Made by a program: the position numbers and the translations under genes. Below are positions 8,732 through 15,955 of a stretch of 64,000 bases of DNA, piece after piece; the first letter of the stretch is position 1, and each line of letters starts with the position of its first letter. Origin of the DNA: Chryseobacterium sp. OV279. GTDB taxonomy: Bacteria; Bacteroidota; Bacteroidia; Flavobacteriales; Weeksellaceae. The notes beneath the pieces were generated by a model. It had not been told where the DNA came from, did not search any database, and saw only the letters and a program-made list of their open reading frames with translations. The stretch is from NCBI RefSeq assembly GCF_900128945.1, contig NZ_FQUD01000004.1, forward strand, positions 868,001 to 932,000, given 5' to 3'.

Positions 8732-9532
8732 ATGTATACACAACTTGATATTGAAACGCATTTTGACGGAAAACTGAAAATTGCTTACCTCAATCAGCCG
8801 GAAACAATGAACGCGCTTACCAAGCCATCTTTATCAGATCTGAAAGATTTTGTTAAAGAATGTAGTGAAGACCCTACCGTAAGATGTGTGGCGATTTCGG
8901 GAAGAGGAAGAGCTTTCTGTTCCGGTCAAAATCTGGATGATGCTTTCGTACAGGGTAACGAACACCATGATAACGATATCATCAGAAAAATTGTAGTGGA
9001 TTACTATAATCCTCTGGTAACAGAAATCACGCGTTGTAAAAAACCTGTTGTGGCATTAGTAAACGGTCCTGCAGTAGGTGCAGGTGCAATGTTGGCATTG
9101 ATCTGTGACTTTGTTTTGGCAGTAGATAAATCTTATTTTGCTCAGGCATTTTCAAATATCGGATTGATTCCTGATACGGGTGGAACTTATTTCCTTCCAA
9201 AATTATTGGGAAGACAGTTAGCCAACTATTTAGCATTTACTGGCAAAAGACTGTCAGCGGAAGAATCTAAATCTTACGGTTTAGTGGCTGAAGTATTCAC
9301 TGAAGAAGAGTTTGCTCAGAAATCTATGGAGATTCTTGAGAAAATGTCAAATATGCCGACCGCTGCTATTAAATTGACTAAAAAAGCCTTTGCCCAGTCT
9401 TATACCAACACATTAAAAGAACAATTGGAGCTGGAAGGCGATCTGCAACAGGAAGCTGCAGAAACAGAAGACTTCATCGAAGGTGTCAATGCCTTTTTAC
9501 AGAAAAGAAAACCTGATTATAAAGGAAAATAA
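8732..9532 (+). CDS. paaG: Ring-1,2-epoxyphenylacetyl-CoA isomerase PaaG
   Basis: PaaG isomerises the ring epoxide to oxepin-CoA and may also shift double bonds later in the pathway. The 266-aa crotonase-fold protein has the oxyanion-hole segments AFCSGQNLDD and GPAVGAGAMLAL. In place of the hydratase glutamate it has 'AFSNIGLIPDTGGTYFLP', where the IPD..GG aspartate is the PaaG hallmark. It follows the interruption in the operon and precedes paaH. Confidence 0.9.
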   Translation: MYTQLDIETHFDGKLKIAYLNQPETMNALTKPSLSDLKDFVKECSEDPTVRCVAISGRGRAFCSGQNLDDAFVQGNEHHDNDIIRKIVVDYYNPLVTEITRCKKPVVALVNGPAVGAGAMLALICDFVLAVDKSYFAQAFSNIGLIPDTGGTYFLPKLLGRQLANYLAFTGKRLSAEESKSYGLVAEVFTEEEFAQKSMEILEKMSNMPTAAIKLTKKAFAQSYTNTLKEQLELEGDLQQEAAETEDFIEGVNAFLQKRKPDYKGK

Positions 9533-9616
9533 ATTATAGAAGCTAGAGATTAGAAGTTAGATATTAGTAAGTATGCGATCTAACTTCTAACTTCTGGTTT
9601 CTAATATCTATAAAAA
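9533..9616. repeat. Inverted repeat between paaG and paaH
   Basis: TAGAAGCTAGAGATTAGAAG at the left is nearly complementary to CTTCTAACTTCTGGTTTCTA at the right, so the spacer can form a long imperfect stem. Confidence 0.55.
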
Positions 9617-10750
9617 ATGAAAAATATCGGAATTATTGGGGCAGGAACCATGGGCGTAGGAATTGCTCAGGTGGCTGCAACAGCGGGATGCAAAGTCGTT
9701 TTATTCGATGCAAATGCTCCGCAGATTGATAAAGCATTATCAGGCTTAGAGAAAACACTTCAGAAATTAGTGGATAAAGCTAAAATTTCTCAGGAAAAAG
9801 CCACAGAAATCAGAACAAATATCGTTAAAGGTGAAGCTTTACAGGATTTGAAAGACTCAGATCTTGTCATAGAAGCCATCATCGAAAACAAAGACATAAA
9901 AACCAAAGTTTTTACAGAACTTGAAACCTATGTTTCCGACGACTGTATCATTGGTTCCAATACGTCATCCATTTCTATCACCTCTCTTGGTGCAGAATTA
10001 AAGAAGCCCGAGCGTTTCATCGGAATTCACTTTTTCAATCCGGCACCACTGATGCCTTTGGTTGAGGTGATTCCTTCTTTATTAACAGAAAAATCATTAC
10101 CGGAAAAAATTTATAACCTCATGAAAGGATGGGGGAAAATTCCTGTGATTGCTAAAGATATTCCCGGATTTATTGTCAACAGAATTGCCCGCCCTTACTA
10201 CGGCGAGGGATTAAGGATTGTTGAAGAAAATATTGCAACTCCTGAACAGGTAGACGAAGCGATGAGAACACTGGGGAACTTTAAAATGGGACCTTTTGAA
10301 CTGATGGATTTAATCGGTGTGGATGTGAATTTTGCAGTAACCATAACCGTTTACAAAGACTATTTCTACGATCCGAAATACAAACCTTCTCTGCTTCAGC
10401 AAAGAATGGCTGAGGCCAAGCTTCACGGCAGAAAAACAGGAAAAGGTTTCTATGATTACGCAGAAGGCGCAGAAAAACAGGTCGCTCAAAAAGATGATGC
10501 ATTATATCAGCAGATCTTCTTAAGGATCATTTCAATGTTGATCAATGAAGCAGTAGAAGCCAAAAGATTAGGAATTGCCAACGATGAAGACATCGAATTG
10601 GCCATGCAGAAAGGAGTCAACTATCCAAAAGGATTACTGGCATGGGGAAAAGAAATCGGGTATTCAAAAATCTCCGGAACGCTAGAGAACCTTTACGGAG
10701 AATATCAGGAAGAAAGATACAGACAGAGCCCTTTGCTTCGCAAAATGTAA
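9617..10750 (+). CDS. paaH: 3-hydroxyacyl-CoA dehydrogenase PaaH
   Basis: PaaH oxidises 3-hydroxyadipyl-CoA to 3-oxoadipyl-CoA with NAD+. The 377-aa protein begins with a Rossmann motif (GIIGAGTMGVGIAQ, residues about 4-17), has the SNTSSISI and GIHFFNPAPLMPLVEV segments, and two C-terminal helical domains (first with DIPGFIVNRIARPYY, second near residues 290-350). It is shorter than the E. coli enzyme (475 aa). Confidence 0.9.
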   Translation: MKNIGIIGAGTMGVGIAQVAATAGCKVVLFDANAPQIDKALSGLEKTLQKLVDKAKISQEKATEIRTNIVKGEALQDLKDSDLVIEAIIENKDIKTKVFTELETYVSDDCIIGSNTSSISITSLGAELKKPERFIGIHFFNPAPLMPLVEVIPSLLTEKSLPEKIYNLMKGWGKIPVIAKDIPGFIVNRIARPYYGEGLRIVEENIATPEQVDEAMRTLGNFKMGPFELMDLIGVDVNFAVTITVYKDYFYDPKYKPSLLQQRMAEAKLHGRKTGKGFYDYAEGAEKQVAQKDDALYQQIFLRIISMLINEAVEAKRLGIANDEDIELAMQKGVNYPKGLLAWGKEIGYSKISGTLENLYGEYQEERYRQSPLLRKM

Positions 10751-10897
10751 GAATATAAAAATGTAAGAGTGTAACAATATAAAAAAATATACCTGTTATC
10801 AATATCTAAATAATGAGTCCCAAAGGGACGATTTACCATAGAATCGGATGAAACACGATTTATATAAAAACAGGGTTACATTGATAAATTAAAAATT
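10751..10897. repeat. Intergenic repeat before paaI
   Basis: The spacer begins with TGTAAGAGTGTAACAATAT and contains GAGTCCCAAAGGGACGATTT, whose core CCCAAAGGG is a short palindrome. It then has ATCGGATGAAACACGATTT and ends in ACATTGATAAATT. I see no gene in it. Confidence 0.45.
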
Positions 10898-11311
10898 ATG
10901 ACGCCGAGAGAAGTTGCAGATTATATGTTCGGTCAGGATTATTTTTCCCAGTGGATGAATATCAAAATGATCGAAGTCAAAGAAAACTATTGTTTAATAG
11001 AAATGCCCATCAAGAAGGAGATGATTAATGGGCTGAAAACGGTTCACGGAGGCGTTACGTTTGCTTTTGCAGATTCTGCATTGGCATTTTCGTCCAACAA
11101 TTCCGGCGATGCAGCCGTTGCGCTGAACTGTATCATCAATTTTACCAAAGCCGGTAAAGAAGGGGATGTTTTCAGAGCAGAAAGTATTCTGGTGAATGAT
11201 ACCAGAAAAACAGCCGTTTACGACATAAAGATCACCAATCAAAACAGTGAACTGATCGCAAAATTCGTCGGAACCGTCTATAAAATCGGAAAAAAAGTAA
11301 CAGAACTATAA
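10898..11311 (+). CDS. paaI: Phenylacetyl-CoA pathway thioesterase PaaI
   Basis: PaaI is a hotdog-fold thioesterase that hydrolyses stalled aryl-CoA thioesters such as hydroxyphenylacetyl-CoA and so frees CoA. At 137 aa it has the family's size. The HGG motif (VHGGVTFAFADSALAF, residues about 49-64) with its downstream aspartate is clear. Confidence 0.9.
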   Translation: MTPREVADYMFGQDYFSQWMNIKMIEVKENYCLIEMPIKKEMINGLKTVHGGVTFAFADSALAFSSNNSGDAAVALNCIINFTKAGKEGDVFRAESILVNDTRKTAVYDIKITNQNSELIAKFVGTVYKIGKKVTEL

Positions 11312-11394
11312 AAAGATAAAAGACATCAGATGCCAGATATTAGATTAAAAAATGTCTGACGTCTGAAATCTGAAATCTAAAAATCTAATAAAAA
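11312..11394. repeat. TCTGAAATCT-type hairpin repeat before paaJ
   Basis: AGACATCAGATGCCAGATA at the left pairs imperfectly with GACGTCTGAAATCTGAAATC at the right. The same repeat type occurs before paaC (5066-5154). Confidence 0.5.
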
Positions 11395-12600
11395 ATGAAC
11401 AACGTATACATCATAGACTACGTCAGAACACCCATTTCAAAACTGCAGGGAGGATTATCAGAAGTAAGAGCGGATGATTTGGCGGCAGTGGTTATTAAAG
11501 AAGTTATGGCCAGAAATCCTGAAGTTCCTGCTGAGGAAATTGAGGATGTTATTTTCGGATGTGCTAATCAGGCGGGAGAAGATAACCGTAACGTAGCGAG
11601 AATGGCTCTTTTATTGGCCGGGCTGCCTTACAAAATCGGTGGAGAAACGGTAAACAGGCTTTGCGCTTCAGGAATGTCAGCGGTGGCTAATGCTTTCCGT
11701 TCCATTGCTTCCGGAGAAGGTGAAATTTATATTGCTGGTGGAGTAGAACAGATGACGCGTTCTCCTTACGTAATGTCTAAGCCGGGTGCTGCTTTCGGAA
11801 GAGACAGTCAGATGTTTGATACCACTTTCGGATGGCGTTTTGTTAACCCGAAAATGAAAGAGATGTACGGAGTTGATGGAATGGGAGAAACCGCTGAAAA
11901 CTTAGCCGATATGCATAATATCAGCAGAGAAGATCAGGATAAATTTGCCCTTTGGTCTCAGCAAAAAGCGACAAAAGCCCAACAAAGCGGAAGACTGGCG
12001 GAAGAAATTGTAAAAGTTGAAATTCCTCAGAAAAAAGGAGAGCCTAAAGTTTTTGATCAGGATGAATTCATCAAACCTACATCTTCTATGGAAGGTTTGG
12101 GAAAACTTCGTCCGGCTTTCAGAAAAGAAGGAACCGTAACGGCAGGAAATGCTTCAGGAATGAATGATGGAGCAGCAGCGCTTATTTTAGCAAGTGAAGA
12201 AGCGGTAAAAAAATATGGTTTAAAACCGAAAGCTAAGATCTTAGGATCTGCCGTAGCTGGTGTGGAACCAAGAATTATGGGAATCGGACCGGTAGAAGCG
12301 ACCCAGAAATTATTAAAAAGATTAAACCTTTCTCTGGAAGACATGGACATCATTGAACTGAACGAAGCATTTGCAGCACAGGCATTAGCCGTGACCAGAA
12401 GCTTAGGTTTGAAAGATGATGACTCAAGAGTAAATCCAAACGGAGGAGCTATTGCCATCGGCCACCCGCTGGGAGTGTCAGGAGCAAGAATCATTGGATC
12501 TGCTGCTATTGAACTGGAGAAACAAGATAAGAAATATGCATTGTGTACCCTTTGTATCGGTGTCGGACAGGGATATGCAATGGTCATTGAAAAAGTATAA
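11395..12600 (+). CDS. paaJ: 3-oxoadipyl-CoA / 3-oxo-5,6-dehydrosuberyl-CoA thiolase PaaJ
   Basis: PaaJ makes the two thiolytic cleavages of the pathway, giving acetyl-CoA and finally succinyl-CoA. The 401-aa protein has all thiolase signatures: nucleophilic Cys in NRLCASGMSAV (about residue 90), NGGAIAIGHPLGVSGAR with His about 356, and the second Cys in LCIGVGQG (about 386). Close homologues also act in beta-ketoadipate breakdown (pcaF); the paa context favours PaaJ. Confidence 0.92.
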   Translation: MNNVYIIDYVRTPISKLQGGLSEVRADDLAAVVIKEVMARNPEVPAEEIEDVIFGCANQAGEDNRNVARMALLLAGLPYKIGGETVNRLCASGMSAVANAFRSIASGEGEIYIAGGVEQMTRSPYVMSKPGAAFGRDSQMFDTTFGWRFVNPKMKEMYGVDGMGETAENLADMHNISREDQDKFALWSQQKATKAQQSGRLAEEIVKVEIPQKKGEPKVFDQDEFIKPTSSMEGLGKLRPAFRKEGTVTAGNASGMNDGAAALILASEEAVKKYGLKPKAKILGSAVAGVEPRIMGIGPVEATQKLLKRLNLSLEDMDIIELNEAFAAQALAVTRSLGLKDDDSRVNPNGGAIAIGHPLGVSGARIIGSAAIELEKQDKKYALCTLCIGVGQGYAMVIEKV

Positions 12601-12603
12601 TTT

Positions 12604-12836
12604 TTTCAATAATGTAACAATATAAAAATGTATCAATATAACAATTCCTCCTATGCTGAGGTTGCCAAAGCATTTCAATTGGTAAACTGTTAGATTGATA
12701 CATTGTTAAATTAAATTTTTAAATGTAACAGTCTAATAATGTATCAGTGTAACATTATCAATGTAACTTAAGAGTTTTTAGATTGGTAAACTGTTAGATT
12801 GATACATTGTTAAATTAAATTTTTAACAAAAATTTT
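12604..12836. repeat. Two tandem copies of a hairpin repeat before paaY
   Basis: Two units of about 110 nt lie side by side. Each begins near AATGTAACA and ends with ATTGGTAAACTGTTAGATTG followed by ATACATTGTTAAATTAAATT, and this end is identical in both. Within each unit AATGTATCA near the left is the complement of TGATACATT near the right, so each can fold. The words recur in the spacers before paaA, paaB and paaG. Confidence 0.65.
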
Positions 12837-13430
12837 ATGAACATCTACTCATACCACGGTATCCGTCCCATCATCAAGCCCTCTGCTTATATTCATCCGC
12901 AGGCGGTGATCATCGGGAATGTGGAAATCGGTGAAGAAGTATATATAGGACCCAATGCTGTGATCCGAGGCGATTGGGGAAAAATTATCATTAAAGACGG
13001 AGCCAATGTCCAGGAAAACTGCACCCTGCATGTGTTCCCGAATATTGAAACCATCCTTGAAGAATCAGCCCATATCGGACATGGAGCGATCATCCATTCC
13101 GGACATATCGGTAAAAACTGCCTGGTAGGAATGAATTCCGTCGTGATGGATAAAGCTGTTATCGGTGATGAATGCATCATCGGAGCATTGGCTTTTGTTC
13201 CTGCTAATTTCACCTGCGGACCAAGAAAACTGATTGTGGGTAGCCCTGCGAAAATTATCCGTGACGTTTCCGATGAAATGATCCACTGGAAAACAGAAGG
13301 AACCAAGCTATACCAACAACTGGCAAGAGAAGGAAAAGAAGCTATCCTTCCATGTGAACCGTTCTCAGAATATGTAGAACAGACCGCTACCAAAACTGTA
13401 GATTACAGCATCTGGGCGGATTTAAAATAA
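12837..13430 (+). CDS. paaY: PaaY, hexapeptide-repeat (gamma-carbonic anhydrase-like) protein
   Basis: The 197-aa protein is a left-handed beta-helix trimer-forming protein: hexapeptide repeats run from 'YIHPQAVIIGNVEIGEEVYIGPNAVIRGD' through about residue 140. The carbonic anhydrase-like histidines are present (LHVF, HGAIIHSG). PaaY of E. coli is a thioesterase-type helper that relieves the pathway of dead-end CoA esters. The C-terminal helix is as expected. Its place after paaJ supports the name. Confidence 0.85.
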   Translation: MNIYSYHGIRPIIKPSAYIHPQAVIIGNVEIGEEVYIGPNAVIRGDWGKIIIKDGANVQENCTLHVFPNIETILEESAHIGHGAIIHSGHIGKNCLVGMNSVVMDKAVIGDECIIGALAFVPANFTCGPRKLIVGSPAKIIRDVSDEMIHWKTEGTKLYQQLAREGKEAILPCEPFSEYVEQTATKTVDYSIWADLK

Positions 13431-13472
13431 ACTTTTAAACCTTATTCAAAACGTATAAGGTTTTATGATACA

Positions 13473-14315
13473 ATGAAAAAGAATATGATCAAAAAGATGC
13501 TCATTGCCTGTAGTATGCTGTTTGCTTTTCAATTCATGGTTTTAGCCCAGAATGAAAAAGTAAAACCGTTGACTATTGGAGAGGTCAGAACATTTAAATC
13601 TAAGATCTTAAATGAAGACAGAACTTTAAATATTTATCTGCCGCAAGGTTTTGATAAAACAAAATCATACCCGGTGATCTATCTGCTGGATGGCTCAATA
13701 AATGAAGATTTTATCCATGTTTCGGGATTAGTACAGTTCTTTAATCAAATGTATGCAATGCCTGAAACCATCGTAGTAGGAATTGCCAATATCGACAGAA
13801 AAAGAGATTTTACCTTTCATACCGATCTGAAAGATTTACAGCAGGATTATCCTACGACAGGACATTCAGATAAGTTTATTGAGTTTCTTGATAAAGAATT
13901 ACTCCCTTACATAGGAAACCAGTATAAAACAACAGAGAAATATGTATTCGGTCAATCTCTTGGCGGACTTCTGGCAACAGAAATTTTGTTGAAAAAACCG
14001 GAAATGTTCAATAACTACTTTATCATCAGTCCAAGTTTGTGGTGGGATGATCAGAGTTTATTGAAACAGGCTCCGCAATGGCTTTCCAAAAGCCAGGATA
14101 CTAAGAAATTTATATACGTTTCTGTAGGAAAAGACGAACATCCTGTGATGGTAAAAGACGCAGCATCTCTTTATGACGTACTGAAACAGGCCGGTAAAAA
14201 GAACTGGACTGTAGAATATAAAATGATGGAAACAGACAATCATGCGACCATTCTTCACCGAAGTTTGTACGAAGGTTTGGTGAAACTTTTTCCATATAAG
14301 GAACCTAAAAAATAA
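13473..14315 (+). CDS. Secreted alpha/beta-hydrolase, esterase D/enterochelin-esterase-like
   Basis: The 280-aa protein has a signal peptide ending near 'FMVLAQ' (residue about 25) and an alpha/beta-hydrolase fold with the nucleophile motif FGQSLGGL (Ser at about 166). Asp and His of the triad probably lie in 'GKDEHP' and 'DNHATI' near the end. It resembles periplasmic esterases of the IroE/Fes type, but the substrate is unknown. It sits within the paa locus between paaY and paaZ without a visible pathway role. Confidence 0.75.
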   Translation: MKKNMIKKMLIACSMLFAFQFMVLAQNEKVKPLTIGEVRTFKSKILNEDRTLNIYLPQGFDKTKSYPVIYLLDGSINEDFIHVSGLVQFFNQMYAMPETIVVGIANIDRKRDFTFHTDLKDLQQDYPTTGHSDKFIEFLDKELLPYIGNQYKTTEKYVFGQSLGGLLATEILLKKPEMFNNYFIISPSLWWDDQSLLKQAPQWLSKSQDTKKFIYVSVGKDEHPVMVKDAASLYDVLKQAGKKNWTVEYKMMETDNHATILHRSLYEGLVKLFPYKEPKK

Positions 14316-14333
14316 ACCATCAAAATACGAATC

Positions 14334-15659
14334 ATGAGATATTTATTTTTCGCCATTTTCTTTTCAGTGTTAATCAATGCTCAGAAAAAGCAGGATAAGA
14401 AAATTAATGTAAAGCTAAAAAATGAATTGGCCACGATTCAAAAAGATGATCAAATCTATCGTGAATTGATGGAGTCTGACGTTTCCCGGGAGCAAAAGGA
14501 AAAGGTCATGAAAGAAAAAAATCTTACTAAAGAAGACATTACGGATAGATTATGGTCACTGATGGATGAGCAGGATAAAGTCAATCTCGAAAAAGTTGAA
14601 AAAATCATTGCAGAATATGGATATCCTGGAAAATCTTTGGTAGGAGAGCCGGAAAATGAAACCACATGGTTTGTTATTCAGCACTCTCCAAAAATTAATC
14701 AATATATGCCCCTTATTAAAGCGGCAGCTGATCATAAAGAAATTCCGTTCAGATTGTATGCCACGATGCTGGACAGACAATTGATGAATGATGGAAAAGA
14801 ACAGATCTACGGAACTCAGGGGTTTTCTTCTCACGATGGAGAGAAAGAAAGTGATCCTATTATCTGGCCGATTAAAGATGTTAAAAATGTAAATAAACTT
14901 AGAAAGGAAGCCGGTTTTTATGATACGGTGGAAAGCTATGCCAAGCGCCTCTACGGGAAGAATTTTGTTTTTAAAAATTATACTTTGGATGAAGTATTAA
15001 AGTTCGGAGATAGCCAGAAAGCGGAAGAAAAACCACTCAATCTTGAGCTTAAGAAAGAGCTTGCTCAGATTTATAAAGACGATCAGATCTACCGTGAGCT
15101 GACACAGCCCAATATTACGCCCGAAAGAAAGGCCGAGATCATAAAAGAGAAAAACCTCTCTACAGAAGACGTGAGTACGGGGTTGATCAAATTGATGGAC
15201 GATCAGGATCAGAAGAATCTGGTTAAAGTTGAAAAGATCATTGAAAAATATGGCTATCCCGGAAAATCTATGGTGGGGGAACCTGAGAATTATGCCGTAT
15301 GGTATGTCATCCAGCATTCCCCAAAAATCGAAAAATATTTTCCTCTGATCAAAAAAGCAGCCGATGAAAAAGAACTGCCGTTCAGATTGTATGCTATGAT
15401 GATGGACAGAAAGCTCATGTACGAAAATAAAGAGCAGATCTATGGAACACAGATCCGTTCAATTTTTTCAACAAAAAACGGAAAAACGGAAACCCTGTCA
15501 TTTGTGTGGCCGATAAAAGACCCGGAGGCTGTCAACGAACTGAGAAAGAATTCCGGATTTGGAAGGACCATCGAAGATTATGCTAAAGATGCAGGAGGGT
15601 TCGAATACAAAAAATATACATTGAAAGAAGCTTTGGACCTTCTTCCGAAAAAGAAATAA
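14334..15659 (+). CDS. Exported protein with two tandem DUF6624-like domains
   Basis: The 441-aa protein has a short signal peptide (MRYLFFAIFFSVLINAQ) and is an internal duplication: residues about 20-225 and 230-441 align over their whole length, sharing 'DDQIYREL', 'KVEKII..YGYPGKS.VGEPEN', 'W.VIQHSPKI' and 'EQIYGTQ'. The WxVIQHS segment is characteristic of the DUF6624 family, whose role is unknown. The two copies differ at many positions, so the duplication is not recent. Confidence 0.7.
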   Translation: MRYLFFAIFFSVLINAQKKQDKKINVKLKNELATIQKDDQIYRELMESDVSREQKEKVMKEKNLTKEDITDRLWSLMDEQDKVNLEKVEKIIAEYGYPGKSLVGEPENETTWFVIQHSPKINQYMPLIKAAADHKEIPFRLYATMLDRQLMNDGKEQIYGTQGFSSHDGEKESDPIIWPIKDVKNVNKLRKEAGFYDTVESYAKRLYGKNFVFKNYTLDEVLKFGDSQKAEEKPLNLELKKELAQIYKDDQIYRELTQPNITPERKAEIIKEKNLSTEDVSTGLIKLMDDQDQKNLVKVEKIIEKYGYPGKSMVGEPENYAVWYVIQHSPKIEKYFPLIKKAADEKELPFRLYAMMMDRKLMYENKEQIYGTQIRSIFSTKNGKTETLSFVWPIKDPEAVNELRKNSGFGRTIEDYAKDAGGFEYKKYTLKEALDLLPKKK

Positions 15660-15929
15660 ATGATAGAACGTCTGAAAAAATATTGGGTTTTCCTCTTGAT
15701 TGCCCTTATCGGAATCAATTATGCGGGATTCTATTTATTGTGGGAATCAATGGGTATTTCCGACGCGTTAGAGCATGTAGAATCAGAACATGTGATCAGA
15801 ACATTGAAACAGAAGGATTTTGTATATACCCTGTTTGTGGATGCAGTCCTGATCCTGGATTTTTCCCTTATTCTGCTGTTGCTGTTTATGGGAGGAAGGA
15901 AAATAGTACAACTCATTATTAAAAAATAA
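15660..15929 (+). CDS. Small membrane protein, unknown
   Basis: The 89-aa protein starts directly after the stop codon of the DUF6624 gene, which suggests coupling. It has two hydrophobic segments (about residues 9-28 and 55-80) joined by a charged loop. I recognise no family. Confidence 0.6.
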   Translation: MIERLKKYWVFLLIALIGINYAGFYLLWESMGISDALEHVESEHVIRTLKQKDFVYTLFVDAVLILDFSLILLLLFMGGRKIVQLIIKK

Positions 15930-15955
15930 AAGTCAGGTAAAAAGTTAAAAATAAT

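Noticed and set aside
12057-12587. A 176-codon open frame on the minus strand
   Set aside because: It lies wholly within paaJ on the opposite strand, has no homology pattern and its composition mirrors the thiolase codons.
12893-13393. A 166-codon open frame on the minus strand
   Set aside because: It is the antisense image of the hexapeptide repeats of paaY.
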